Positions 35,492 through 43,913 of a DNA stretch of 51,583 bases are shown one piece after another. Every line of letters starts with the position of its first letter. Position 1 is the first letter of the stretch. The notes below the pieces were generated by a model. It had not been told where the DNA came from and searched no databases. It saw only the letters and a list, made by a program, of their open reading frames with translations. The stretch spans positions 1 to 51,583 of the forward strand of contig JACQFP010000012.1 in assembly GCA_016200005.1 (NCBI GenBank). The letters are read 5' to 3'. The translations under genes were made by a program, and so were the position numbers. Source of the stretch: Verrucomicrobiota bacterium (GTDB taxonomy: Bacteria > Verrucomicrobiota > Verrucomicrobiia > Limisphaerales > PALSA-1396).

Positions 35492-35782
35492 ATGAAGAAA
35501 GAACTATTCGACGAACTGCTGCAAAGCGTAAAGGAAGCCGCGGGCATCGAGCGCGGCGATGCCCGGCCCTCCCGCAAATTCGAAATCAAGACTGCCAATG
35601 ACGTGATTCGCGTCCGGAACAAGCTCGGTGTCTCGCAGACGCGGTTTGCCCGCTTGCTCGGCATAAGCGAGGACACACTTCAGAATTGGGAACAGGGCCG
35701 CCGCAAACCCACCGGCCCGGCCAAAGTGCTGCTCAAAGTGGCGGCGAAGCACCCGAAGGTTATTTTGGAAGCGGTGGCGTAA
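35492..35782 (+). CDS. HigA-type antitoxin, XRE-family helix-turn-helix
   Basis: About 96 residues. The N-terminus MKKELFDELLQSVKEAAGIE is the helical, toxin-neutralising part. Residues ~45-80 are an XRE helix-turn-helix: IRVRNKLGVSQTRFARLLGI then SEDTLQNWEQGRRKPTGPAK, with the SQ..FA..LG(I/V)S..T...WEQG.R.P signature of NadS/HigA antitoxins. It lies 4 bp after the frameshifted toxin gene, toxin first as is usual for HigBA. It would bind the toxin and repress the operon. The intact antitoxin with a broken toxin suggests the pair is either decaying or kept as a regulator. Confidence 0.93.
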   Translation: MKKELFDELLQSVKEAAGIERGDARPSRKFEIKTANDVIRVRNKLGVSQTRFARLLGISEDTLQNWEQGRRKPTGPAKVLLKVAAKHPKVILEAVA

Positions 35783-35805
35783 GAGAAGCCACCGTCGGGC
35801 GAGTT

Positions 35806-36024
35806 GTTCAAGGCCGCAAGCGAGGCGCCGACGAGCCGCTGATTTACCTGGTGGCGCACAAGAGCAAGGAAGCCGCCGCTGAATCGTGGAAAGCGTTTGC
35901 CTCCGATCCCGATTGGAGGAGAGCCAAGGCCGAATCCGAAGCCAAAGCCGGTGGCCCGCTGACGGTTGAGGGTGGAGTCAAATCCGTTTATTTGAAAGCG
36001 ACGGACTATTCGCCGATCGAGTAA
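35806..36024 (+). pseudogene. 5'-truncated copy of the NIPSNAP gene's 3' end
   Basis: From about 35806 the sequence matches the last ~220 bp of the gene at 34314-35093 at roughly 90% by eye. Read in frame it gives RKRGADEPLIYLVAHKSKEA then AAESWKAFASDPDW...KAGGPLTVEGGVKSVYLKATDY-SPIE. It starts just after the antitoxin stop and has no start of its own in the right context. Most changes are silent or mild (ADDTLIYLIAHKSKAA becomes ADEPLIYLVAHKSKEA), so the copy is fairly recent or was under selection. Its end overlaps the convergent reductase gene by 47 bp. Confidence 0.8.
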
Positions 36025-37417
36025 CCGGCTGTTGGCGGTTCTTTGTCGCCAGCTCTTCCGTCGGGTAAGTCCAGATTTCGGCGAGCGTCGGATGATAATG
36101 CGGCATCGCCGCCAGTTCGTGAACCGTCATGCGCTTCTGCATGGCGGCGATGATTTCATGAATCAATTCCCCTCCCATCGGGCCGACGCAACAGCCGCCG
36201 ATGATTTCGCCGGTGGTTGGATTGGCGAGCAGTTTCACAAAACCATCGAGCGCTTCCATGATAAGCGACTTGCCGTGGTCGTTGAAGGGATGGCTGGCGG
36301 CTAGAAATGGAATGTTACGCGCCGTGGCCTCATTTTCTGAGAGGCCAACACAGCCAATTTGCGGATCAGTGAAAATGACGGTAATTAATAGGCGATGGTC
36401 GATACTTCGCGGCCTGTCGGGATTAGCGATGTTATGGGCGGCGATTTCTCCTTCCTGGACCGCAATGTGAACAACTTCATGCCTGTTCGTGCAATCGCCC
36501 GCCGCGTAAATGTGCGCCGCGCTGGTTTGCATACGGTCGTTGGTCACGATGCGACCGCCTTCGGTGGACACGCCGGCATCGTCCAAGTTCAAAGAGCCGG
36601 TGTTTGGAACGCGCCCCAACGCAAGAAGAACTTCTTCAGCGGCAACGCGAACGGTCCGACCTTCGTGTTCAAACGTAACTCCCTTCAATTTTCCTTCGCA
36701 CCAGGCATCGGTCAGTTTGGTGTTGTTGTAAAGCGTGATGCCTTCTCGGCGGAAAACCTTTTCAAGTTCAATGGCGGCGTCGGTGTCGAGGTGGCGCAGG
36801 ATGTGTTCACTTCGTTGGATCAAAGTGACATTGACATCGAAACGCGTGAAGAACTGGGCGAACTCAACGCCCACAGCGCCGCCACCGAGAACGATCAGAG
36901 ATTTCGGCGGTCGGGTCAGCGTCAGTGCCGTGTCACTGCTAAGGTAGTTGGCTCCGCAAAGCTGGGGCAGGGGAGGTGGCGCCACGACTGAGCCGGTGCT
37001 GATGATGAAATGTCCCGCCGTAAGATTCCCTCTCCTGTCGAGCGCGACCGTGTGCGGGTCAACGAATCGCGCGGATGCTCGAATGAACTTGAATCGGCCA
37101 TCGGTGAGTTGTTTGCGCCGGTCATCCGCAAAGTTTTTGATCATCGCATTCTTGCGCGCCATGACTTGCGAAAAGTCAAAGCCAACGTCGCGTGCATGAA
37201 TTCCCCATGTGCCGGCGTGGCGGGCAAGATGGATTACATCGGCGGCGTAAAGCAGCGCCTTGCTTGGCATACAACCGCGTAGAATACAGAGGCCACCGAC
37301 CTCATCGCCGCCCTCGATGACGACGGTGCGCAACCCCGCAGCCGACGCCGTTCGCGCCGCGGCGTAGCCGCCACTCCCGCCGCCGATGACGGCAACGTCG
37401 TAGTCGAACTGATTCAT
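35978..37417 (-). CDS. FAD-dependent pyridine nucleotide-disulfide oxidoreductase (dihydrolipoamide/mercuric reductase type)
   Basis: About 479 residues. FAD fold: DVAVIGGGSGGYAAARTASA. Redox-active disulfide: GGLCILRGCMPSKALLYAAD (C-x4-C, in place of the usual GGTCLNVGCIPSK). NAD(P) fold: SLIVLGGGAVGVEFAQFF. FAD-ribityl motif: IYAAGDCTN. Dimer interface His-Glu pair: HYHPTLAEIW. All key residues for thiol-disulfide chemistry are there, but no 2-oxoacid dehydrogenase subunits are adjacent and no N-terminal HMA domain is seen. It may be a general disulfide or metal reductase or a soluble transhydrogenase-like protein. The ~30-residue C-terminal tail after TEELATKNRQQ runs antisense across the NIPSNAP copy and may be an extension of the original stop. 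Confidence 0.9.
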   Translation of the reverse strand: MNQFDYDVAVIGGGSGGYAAARTASAAGLRTVVIEGGDEVGGLCILRGCMPSKALLYAADVIHLARHAGTWGIHARDVGFDFSQVMARKNAMIKNFADDRRKQLTDGRFKFIRASARFVDPHTVALDRRGNLTAGHFIISTGSVVAPPPLPQLCGANYLSSDTALTLTRPPKSLIVLGGGAVGVEFAQFFTRFDVNVTLIQRSEHILRHLDTDAAIELEKVFRREGITLYNNTKLTDAWCEGKLKGVTFEHEGRTVRVAAEEVLLALGRVPNTGSLNLDDAGVSTEGGRIVTNDRMQTSAAHIYAAGDCTNRHEVVHIAVQEGEIAAHNIANPDRPRSIDHRLLITVIFTDPQIGCVGLSENEATARNIPFLAASHPFNDHGKSLIMEALDGFVKLLANPTTGEIIGGCCVGPMGGELIHEIIAAMQKRMTVHELAAMPHYHPTLAEIWTYPTEELATKNRQQPVTRSANSPSLSNKRI

Positions 37418-37625
37418 GCTGCAGAAGATTAACCAGGGCGAGGCAGCGTCAAATGATTTTGTGGAAAGCTGGAGTCCCGTGTGTCGTCACCGACGTTAGG
37501 AGCCAGACACTGCGTTCTGGCAGTCTTATTTCTTCTTTGTCGGGAAGGGACAGGCCGCGCAACCCGGTAATGATACGAATTTGCTGTTTGACGCTTCGGG
37601 GGAATGTGGCCTGCGCCTCAACCGT

Positions 37626-37859
37626 TTAGGGGTTCCTCTTCTTGAACTCTCGCTTAATCTCCCTGAGTTGTATCGCGATGACGAAAACCAAGAGAACGAC
37701 CGCAATCTCCAAAAGACGGTCTGCAGGAAACCGACCGAGCAAAATGATCTTATAGCCAAATGCTTTCGCGATCCTGTCGATCACGGCGAGCCCGAGCAAC
37801 ACGAACGCCCCCAAGAAGAAGAGGCGGGATGCCATCGAAATCACCTTTTCAAGAGTCAT
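37626..37859 (-). CDS. Small membrane protein, unknown
   Basis: About 77 residues with two membrane helices: RLFFLGAFVLLGLAVIDRIA and RLLEIAVVLLVFVIAIQLRE, followed by a basic tail (KREFKKRNP). The charge pattern suggests that both ends are cytoplasmic. No family recognised. A lipoprotein gene lies just upstream on the same strand (37902-38198), so the two may be co-transcribed. Confidence 0.65.
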   Translation of the reverse strand: MTLEKVISMASRLFFLGAFVLLGLAVIDRIAKAFGYKIILLGRFPADRLLEIAVVLLVFVIAIQLREIKREFKKRNP

Positions 37860-37901
37860 AGCTGTTCTCGATCTTCATATTCGGGGAGGCTCAAATCCAG
37901 G

Positions 37902-38198
37902 CTATTTTCGCGGAATCGTAAGCGTTTTTTCATGGATCCTCCCTTGGTCAATGTTCACAAATACGGCCGTGATCGTCCTGTCCGATTTCTGAAACCAGAG
38001 CCCGACCCACGCGGGATTCTCTGCGTTTTGGGTCACGCCGATCAGCGGTCCATAATCATCCGGGATCGCGTCAGCAAATTTGGTTGGATCGAGCTTCAAC
38101 TGTCCCGCCCCATGTGTGTTGACCGGCTCGATCTTGGTGCATGAGAGTGTTGCTAGGCACAGGATGAGAACGCATAAAGTGCCAAGAAGCCTTTTCAC
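37902..38198 (-). CDS. Small lipoprotein, unknown
   Basis: From GTG 38198: VKRLLGTLCVLILCLATLSC, a signal peptide with lipobox ATLSC, so lipidated at Cys ~20. About 98 residues in all; mature part KIEPVNTHGAGQLKLDPTKF...WVGLWFQKSDRTITAVFVNI. The frame is open to ATG 38264 and 38294, but those starts leave a leader that does not fit a lipoprotein. No family recognised. Confidence 0.6.
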   Translation of the reverse strand: MKRLLGTLCVLILCLATLSCTKIEPVNTHGAGQLKLDPTKFADAIPDDYGPLIGVTQNAENPAWVGLWFQKSDRTITAVFVNIDQGRIHEKTLTIPRK

Positions 38199-38464
38199 CA
38201 AAGATAGAAAATTACTGTTTGACGCTTTGCAGGAGACGAAGAATTGCTTCTGCGTCTGGTTCATGTTTGAGGCATCGTATGCCTTCCCCACCAACTGTCA
38301 ACATTTTTTTGGGACTCTTTAGGCACTAGGCACTCACCTCCGGCTCTTCAATCGCTGCTGCAAGTGCTTCGGCCACCGGCGGTAGAAACCTTTGATCGTG
38401 GAGGACAGCGCAAGCGGCTGCCTGCCTACCGTTCCGTGCCGCTGACTGATTGACAGGATTCGTT

Positions 38465-38911
38465 GTGCTCCTAACAATTCGTGACTTGAGCAACATCATT
38501 TATCCCCGCAGCCCGCGCGAAGTCATGGCCGGGTGGACATATCTGCCTCGCTTTGTTGATAAAATCCGCCTGCACCTGGCGGGGAAGCTGCACCCGGATT
38601 ACCAGGAAAATTTCACCAAAGGTTTTGATGGCGCGTGGCTCAAGGCCGCCGGTTTGTCCGCCGAGCAATTCATCGAAGTGGTTAAGAATACCATCACTGA
38701 CGGAGAAGTGTGCGATTGGGTGATCAAAAACGTGAAGAAGACGGAGGCTGAAAAGGCCACGCATCGAGATGCGATCTTGAATTATGGCAGGAGCGGGGAC
38801 TCGGCGTTGCAGGCGAGACTGAAGCTGCGCAAAGAACAGGCCGGCCTGACTCACCGCGATGACATCGAGACATTCGTTGATTTCATCGACGCGGATGAGA
38901 AGAGGATCTAG
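38465..38911 (+). CDS. DUF5069-family protein
   Basis: About 148 residues from GTG 38465 (a TTG at 38450 is also possible). Pattern: RDLSNIIYPRSPREVMAGWT, YLPRFVDKIRLHLAGKLHPD, YQENFTKGFDGAWLKAAGLS. 'PRSPRE...YLPR..DK.R..L.GKL' is the DUF5069 signature. A small soluble alpha-helical protein with no known reaction. It lies 81 bp upstream of the cupin gene on the same strand and may be in the same transcript. Confidence 0.85.
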   Translation: MLLTIRDLSNIIYPRSPREVMAGWTYLPRFVDKIRLHLAGKLHPDYQENFTKGFDGAWLKAAGLSAEQFIEVVKNTITDGEVCDWVIKNVKKTEAEKATHRDAILNYGRSGDSALQARLKLRKEQAGLTHRDDIETFVDFIDADEKRI

Positions 38912-38992
38912 TTTTTTTTGGGTTTGCACGATCTGGTGAAATCTTTGACCATTGGCGCCGGCAACAACCAGTCACACGCAACCAGTCAGAAT

Positions 38993-39349
38993 ATGAATCA
39001 AGCACTCAACTATTTCCGGCGCGACGCGGCTGAAGTTAAACCGTGGGCCGAAACCTGTGGACAAATCCGTCCGCTGATCGAAGAAAAGGATGGCGCAGCG
39101 GCGGAATTGCACCACCTCGAAATCACCGACGCCAAACTGCATTATCACGAGCGCACTGACGAAATTTACTATGTCTTCGGCGGTCAGGGTTGGATGCAAC
39201 TCGACGACAGTAAGATTGACTTGCATGAGGGTGTGGCGGTTTATGTGCCCCGTGGCGTCAAGCACAGGGCCTGGGGCAATCTGAAGGTGCTGGTCGTCTG
39301 CATTCCCCGCGGGGTGTTGCACGACGTTCACGAAATCGAACCGACCTGA
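38993..39349 (+). CDS. Cupin-fold protein
   Basis: About 118 residues from ATG 38993 (MNQALNYFRRDAAEVKPW). Both cupin metal motifs are present: KLHYHERTDEIYYVFGG (HxHx4E) and GVAVYVPRGVKHRAWG (P-G-x2-H). A single-domain cupin that binds a metal in a beta-barrel; it could be an isomerase, dioxygenase or binding protein. It lies 106 bp before the oligogalacturonate-lyase-like gene, so it could be a KdgF-like pectin-pathway cupin, a context guess only. Confidence 0.85.
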   Translation: MNQALNYFRRDAAEVKPWAETCGQIRPLIEEKDGAAAELHHLEITDAKLHYHERTDEIYYVFGGQGWMQLDDSKIDLHEGVAVYVPRGVKHRAWGNLKVLVVCIPRGVLHDVHEIEPT

Positions 39350-39454
39350 CGGAGTGACGTGGTGCCGCGCTCATTATCTCGAGAGTCTTCGATCGTGCGT
39401 GCAGCGATCAGATGAGACTTGACGCCGCCTGCGGAAGCGCGAGCCTCCCGCTCC

Positions 39455-40723
39455 ATGAGAATCTCGACATTTACTGGACGCTGGCTGAGGTCAAAGTTTC
39501 TGCCATCGGTCGCTCTTGTAATCTTTGGACCGTTAGCTTCACTGGCCCCAGCCAAGGAGCCGGCGCCCGGGCCAGAGTACGCGTTGCCGGTTTTCCCTCG
39601 CGAAGACTCGTTCCAGAAAGATCCCGAGACTGGCACCGACATGTTGTTTCTCACCGACGCAAAGTCCAAGGACACGCATCTGTACTTTCATCAACGCTCG
39701 TGGCTGGCGGACGGCTCGCTGATTTTTTTCTACTCGGCGCGCGAAAAAGGCGGATTGATGGCCTACGTCGTCGAGACCGGCGGACTGGTGCAACTTACGG
39801 CCGCAGACGGTTCGAAGGTAGGCAGTGCCTCGGCGGCGGTGAACCGTAATAGCGTGTTGTGCACGGCGGGGGAACGTGTGCTGGAAATCCAACTCGCCAT
39901 CACAATCCAGGTCAAAGATGCGCACAAACATGCGCAAGTGATGGCGCGTGAGCGGCACCTGGGCACCGTGCGCGGCATGGATGGGACGCTCAACGAAAGC
40001 TGCGACGGACGCTACGTTGCCGTGGGTCAGCCGGCGGTGGCTGGCGGGGCCAAGGCGGGCATCGTGATCATCGACGCGCATACCGGCAAATCGGAACGCC
40101 TATGCGATGTTCCGGACGGCGTTACCTATCAGTGGCACGTGCAATGGAGCACGACCAATCCCTACTGGCTCAGCTTCGCCGGTGAACCTGATCGTCTTTG
40201 GGTGGTGGATATCCGCGACCGGAAACCGTGGTGCCCCTACAAGGCGCTTCCCGACGAACTGGTCACCCACGAATCGTGGTGGGTGAACGACCAGTTGATT
40301 TTCTGCGGCGGCGTTCAGCCGAAACCGACGGAGGAGTCGCACGTGAAGGTGATGGACCTGCATTCCGGCACCATCCGGATTATCGGCGCCGGCAGTTGGT
40401 GGCCGGGTGCCGCGCCGAAGGACATCGCCAAACGCAATTGGTGGCACACGTCCGGCAGCCCGGATGGACGCTGGATCGCCGCCGACAACTGGCATGGCGA
40501 CATCATGCTTTTCGAAGGGAAGACAACGCGACCCCGCCTGCTCACGACGAATCATCGCACCTACGGTCAGGGTGAGCATCCAGAAGTCGGCTGGGACCGC
40601 AAGGGACGGCAGGTGGTTTTTGGTTCGCACAAACTCGGCGGGATGACGGTTTGTGTAGCAACGATTCCGGACGCCTGGCAGAAGGAGTTGACCGACATTC
40701 GCGTCGGCTTGGAGGCGAAATAG
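39455..40723 (+). CDS. Oligogalacturonate-lyase-like beta-propeller (PL22-type), exported
   Basis: About 422 residues from ATG 39455, with a signal peptide (SKFLPSVALVIFGPLASLAP). The seven-blade propeller has typical motifs: THLYFHQRSWLADGSLIFFY-SAR, MAYVVETGGLVQLTAADGS, SPDGRWIAADN and EVGWDRKGRQVVFGSHKLGG. Candidate metal ligands are spaced as in oligogalacturonate lyase: YQWHVQWS, VTHESWW, RNWWHTSGSP and YGQGEHPE (Q..HP). In that family they hold Mn2+ and catalyse beta-elimination of small pectin fragments. In Ogl a second His follows HP; here it is Glu. The lyase call is therefore tentative and the substrate could differ. Confidence 0.7.
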   Translation: MRISTFTGRWLRSKFLPSVALVIFGPLASLAPAKEPAPGPEYALPVFPREDSFQKDPETGTDMLFLTDAKSKDTHLYFHQRSWLADGSLIFFYSAREKGGLMAYVVETGGLVQLTAADGSKVGSASAAVNRNSVLCTAGERVLEIQLAITIQVKDAHKHAQVMARERHLGTVRGMDGTLNESCDGRYVAVGQPAVAGGAKAGIVIIDAHTGKSERLCDVPDGVTYQWHVQWSTTNPYWLSFAGEPDRLWVVDIRDRKPWCPYKALPDELVTHESWWVNDQLIFCGGVQPKPTEESHVKVMDLHSGTIRIIGAGSWWPGAAPKDIAKRNWWHTSGSPDGRWIAADNWHGDIMLFEGKTTRPRLLTTNHRTYGQGEHPEVGWDRKGRQVVFGSHKLGGMTVCVATIPDAWQKELTDIRVGLEAK

Positions 40724-40770
40724 TTGAGCCGTCTGGCAATTTGTAAGCCGTCGCAATGCAGTTGAACACG

Positions 40771-40916
40771 CCCCTCACCCTCGCCCTCTCCCCATCCGAT
40801 GGGGAGAGGGCGAAACTGCGGTGACGTTGCTGCAAATCACCGAACGGTGCGTGTCGTCCCTACGCGCGAAAACCTTCCCTCTCCCCGTCCGACGGGGAGA
40901 GGGCGAGGGTGAGGGG
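40771..40916. repeat. 146-bp nested palindromic element
   Basis: The outer arms CCCCTCACCCTCGCCCTCTC(CCC) at 40771-40793 and 40894-40916 are perfect 23-bp inverted repeats. Each end also carries its own hairpin: GCCCTCTCCCCATC-GATGGGGAGAGGGC on the left, and CCCTCTCCCCGTC-GACGGGGAGAGGG on the right. The core between (~40812-40875) is unique. This is the look of a MITE-type element in this group. It lies in the gap between the propeller gene (ends 40723) and the convergent lipoprotein gene (ends 40992). Confidence 0.85.
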
Positions 40917-40991
40917 TTCGTCGGTCTGCATCGTTCCGGCCAAGCTGTGCGACACGCTCGTGTTGCGCGCACAACCCTCCTATGGGCCTTA

Positions 40992-41804
40992 CTAATTTGG
41001 CGCATCCAGCGCACAGAGCTCGACCCAATAGTCTATGAGATTCTGGCCGGCCTGGCCGGTCTTTTGGGATTTGAGGAGGACGTTGAGATCTTTGAGTTGC
41101 GCGTTCGCCTTGGCGCGCGCGGGATGTCCCGCTGGCACTGTGGCATGGTTGTTGAGGCGGTCGATGGCGACTTGATAGTTCCGGTACGCAGCCAACTGGG
41201 CCTGGATCAAATAAACCTGCACGGGATGATCCCTCTCCACCTGTTCGCGGGCGCGTTCGATGTTGGCCACGGCGCCGTTATCACCGATAAGCAGCGCGAT
41301 AACATCGAACAAGGACCCGTTTGCGAGGATCTTCGCGTAGGCCTGATCGGTCTTGATCAAACCCGGCAGCGCAGTAATCACTGCGCGATCACGGGGATAA
41401 ATCTGATCGCCTCCGCTCTTCGTCGCCAGTTCCGCGGTGGCGATGGCCTTGTCAAACTGAGCGAGCCGCCACTGGCTGAGTGCCCTCAGAGTTTGTGCTG
41501 TGCCCCACAATCCCTCGTTGCGAAGTTGATCCTGGTCTTTGCTGTTCTCGAGTTTGTCGAGACTGAGCAACGCGCTCGCGTAGCCGCTCCGCACTGCGCC
41601 AAGGCTGGCCACGGCATCGGAAGCCTTGGCGTCGAAACGCAACGCGTTCTCGGCAGCGGCGGCTTGGTTGAATGCGTCCTGGGCCTCGCGCAGCCGGTTA
41701 ACGCTGGCGCAACCGACGGCCAGTACCACGAGCAGCGCGATGGATGTGCCGGTCATTGTCCGAGCAATGGCGCGGTGCCGTTGGAAACTGCGAGTTGTCT
41801 TCAT
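40992..41804 (-). CDS. Helical lipoprotein, unknown
   Basis: About 270 residues from ATG 41804 (MKTTRSFQRHRAIARTMTGT; the frame is open further but less likely). Signal TMTGTSIALLVVLAVGCASV, lipobox LAVGC. The mature protein is almost all helix: REAQDAFNQAAAAENALRFD, YASALLSLDKLENSKDQDQL, EGLWGTAQTLRALSQWRLAQ-FDKAIATAELA, with a TPR-like rhythm. Probably an inner- or outer-membrane-anchored periplasmic scaffold. It is the second gene of an operon, 25 bp after a large helical protein. Confidence 0.8.
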   Translation of the reverse strand: MKTTRSFQRHRAIARTMTGTSIALLVVLAVGCASVNRLREAQDAFNQAAAAENALRFDAKASDAVASLGAVRSGYASALLSLDKLENSKDQDQLRNEGLWGTAQTLRALSQWRLAQFDKAIATAELATKSGGDQIYPRDRAVITALPGLIKTDQAYAKILANGSLFDVIALLIGDNGAVANIERAREQVERDHPVQVYLIQAQLAAYRNYQVAIDRLNNHATVPAGHPARAKANAQLKDLNVLLKSQKTGQAGQNLIDYWVELCALDAPN

Positions 41805-41829
41805 AGTCATTCGTGCGCTTCGGTTTGGT

Positions 41830-43629
41830 TCACGGAGCGGCCAGCACCGTCTGAAGCTTGGCCTCAAGCACCGGCAAATCCAGCGCGCCTCCCGCAGCGA
41901 GCAGATCAATCTGCTGTTTGATGAATGCCGCGAAGGCGGTCACTTTTTCTGCGGACAGCTTGGCTTTTGCAAGCTGATTGAGGCTGAGATTCACGATGGT
42001 GACAATTGTCTCTTTCCGCACCACCTGCCACGCCGCACTGGCCTGGAGTTGGCCGTCAAAAATTGTTTTGAAAATTGCGTCCAGAGCGGCGGTCACGAGC
42101 GGCTGGGCGCTGTTCGGAAGTTTTTCGAGGAATTCTTTCCGCAAACCGACTTTCATTACCACGGCCCGCAATACTTCGACGGCGGTGGCGGAACTCAGCC
42201 TGGCATCGGCGCGAATGCGCAAAACGCCGAGAGCGGCGTCGAGCGCCAGCTTGAGATTGTCGTTGACCTGTCCTGCCTGGTCGAGCAACCAGGTCGGATT
42301 CGCCGCCAGTTCGTCGAGCACGGCTCCAGCAACGGACAGAACGTCAGCGCTGCTGAATTGAAATTTCCATTTTTCATTCGCAGCCGGCGGGCGTGACAGA
42401 ATCCGCAAGGTGGTGCTGGCCGCGGTGAGCAGGAGGTGTTTCTGCGGATTGTTTTCGAGGTCCGGCCAGAGCAAGGCCAGGTTCTCGCCGGTCTTTTCCA
42501 GAATCAGCCGCGTGAGTTCCGGCAACAGATCAGGCGTGAGCAGCGTGTCGAATTGACTGAGTTCGGTGGCAATGGCGGAGAGCAGTTTTTGCAGGCCGGC
42601 ATTCTTGGATTTGACCAGGATTTCGGGATGTTCACCAACGACCGCGAGCGCGGTCTTGGTGATTTTCTCAAGACCCTGACGGCTGAGGAGGCGATCCAAT
42701 TTCACGCCAGAATCATCCAGCACCAGACCCAGGACCGATTCACCGACTCGGCTGACGAGCGCAGCCTGGCCTTCTTGCTCGATGCCCAGGTAACGCTTGG
42801 GATTGGAAAGCACCAGGCCGCCCGCACTGGAGAGTACGCTGCGGAAAACCAGTTCCGCCCAGTCGCGCACGCGCTCGGCCTTGACGAGGTCCGTGCCACC
42901 GAGCTGGTCGAGACGCCGGGCCACATCCGTGCTCACCGATTTCGTCGTGACCTTCACAAGTTCCTGCACCTTGGCGTCGGCAGAAAGCAATTCGCTGTTT
43001 TCAGAAATCGTTTCCAATGCGGCCACAAACAATCGGCCCGGCAACTCGCCCAACTTTTCCTCGCTGAACTTGATCTCATGCAGTGCGTCGAGAAAACCGC
43101 CGATGGCCTTGCCCTGGCGGGAACTCTTGTCGAGCGCGCCGGGAACGTTGCCGAAGTAATCAACTCCAATCTCCACCAACGTGCCGGCAATGCGCTGGAG
43201 CGTCGAGGGATTCGGGTTGTCGCCGCGTTGCCATTGGCGGATCGTGATGAGCGCGTTCAGGTCGCGCGCATTGAGCGTCGAACCATCCCCGCCCACGCCG
43301 AGTCCGTCGCGTTTCGCCCGGTCGAGATTTTCGAATTCGATGTGATAAGTGCAGACTTCCGCTTCTTCCTCCGCGGTAAGAGTTTTGCCAGCCGTCTTTC
43401 GCTTTTGCAGCAAGGCGGCGAGTTTTGGTCGGTCGGCCAGGTACGCCTGCCCCTTGACATCGAAATAGTTGGCGGCTGAGACGATGTTGATCTCGCTGAA
43501 GAAATTTGGCAGCGGCAATACCAACTCGCGGTTCTTGGTCGAGTCCACGTAAGCCTGACGCATCTGCTGGCCCAATTTAATGGAACTGCGGATGGCAAAC
43601 AAAACGAGGGCGGCAGCATCACTGATCAT
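41830..43629 (-). CDS. Large all-helical protein, unknown
   Basis: About 599 residues from ATG 43629 (MISDAAALVLFAIRSSIKLG; 14 open residues upstream are unlikely). No signal peptide or clear TM. Long runs of amphipathic helix: RVGESVLGLVLDDSGVKLDR, LLTPDLLPELTRLILEKTGE, TLRILSRPPA, LKLALDAALGVLRIRADARL, FAAFIKQQIDLLAAGGALDL. A recurring block 'LL.....L..L.....L..' suggests helical repeats of unclear type. The N-terminus (FFSEINIVSAANYF, YHIEFENLDRAKRDGLG) is distinct. Co-transcribed with the lipoprotein downstream. I do not recognise the family. Confidence 0.75.
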   Translation of the reverse strand: MISDAAALVLFAIRSSIKLGQQMRQAYVDSTKNRELVLPLPNFFSEINIVSAANYFDVKGQAYLADRPKLAALLQKRKTAGKTLTAEEEAEVCTYHIEFENLDRAKRDGLGVGGDGSTLNARDLNALITIRQWQRGDNPNPSTLQRIAGTLVEIGVDYFGNVPGALDKSSRQGKAIGGFLDALHEIKFSEEKLGELPGRLFVAALETISENSELLSADAKVQELVKVTTKSVSTDVARRLDQLGGTDLVKAERVRDWAELVFRSVLSSAGGLVLSNPKRYLGIEQEGQAALVSRVGESVLGLVLDDSGVKLDRLLSRQGLEKITKTALAVVGEHPEILVKSKNAGLQKLLSAIATELSQFDTLLTPDLLPELTRLILEKTGENLALLWPDLENNPQKHLLLTAASTTLRILSRPPAANEKWKFQFSSADVLSVAGAVLDELAANPTWLLDQAGQVNDNLKLALDAALGVLRIRADARLSSATAVEVLRAVVMKVGLRKEFLEKLPNSAQPLVTAALDAIFKTIFDGQLQASAAWQVVRKETIVTIVNLSLNQLAKAKLSAEKVTAFAAFIKQQIDLLAAGGALDLPVLEAKLQTVLAAP

Positions 43630-43702
43630 AAGGTGTCCCTTTCGTGCACTGTGGCTTGAGCGATTGCACAATTTCGCGGTGTGTGCTTAAGCCAATCTGA
43701 GA

Positions 43703-43777
43703 TTGGAGCGGGTGAAGGGAATCGAACCCTCGTCTCAGCCTTGGGAAGGCCATATTCTACCATTGAACCACACCCGC
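43703..43777 (-). tRNA. tRNA-Gly (anticodon CCC)
   Basis: The reverse complement folds as a cloverleaf. Acceptor GCGGGTG pairs with CACCCGC; the D arm has AATGGTA; the anticodon stem GGCC/GGCT-type surrounds loop TTCCCAA, giving anticodon CCC; the T arm AGGG-TTCGATT-CCCT follows. Discriminator T, and CCA is encoded (43703-43705 on the complement). It would read GGG codons. It sits alone between two protein genes of opposite strand. Confidence 0.95.
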
Positions 43778-43913
43778 TGTCTTCGCTGTCTTTCTAGCAA
43801 ACCGGCGATGGGGACGCAACTATGCAGTTTGACCTTCGCATGGCTTGACGCTTCCACCCTCTCGGCGTAACAGTTGAACAAAGCGTCGCTCGTAAACATC
43901 GAATCCAGAAACC

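Noticed and set aside
39412-39849. Plus-strand frame overlapping the start of the propeller gene
   Set aside because: Arg/Gly-rich alternative frame of the real gene at 39455-40723.
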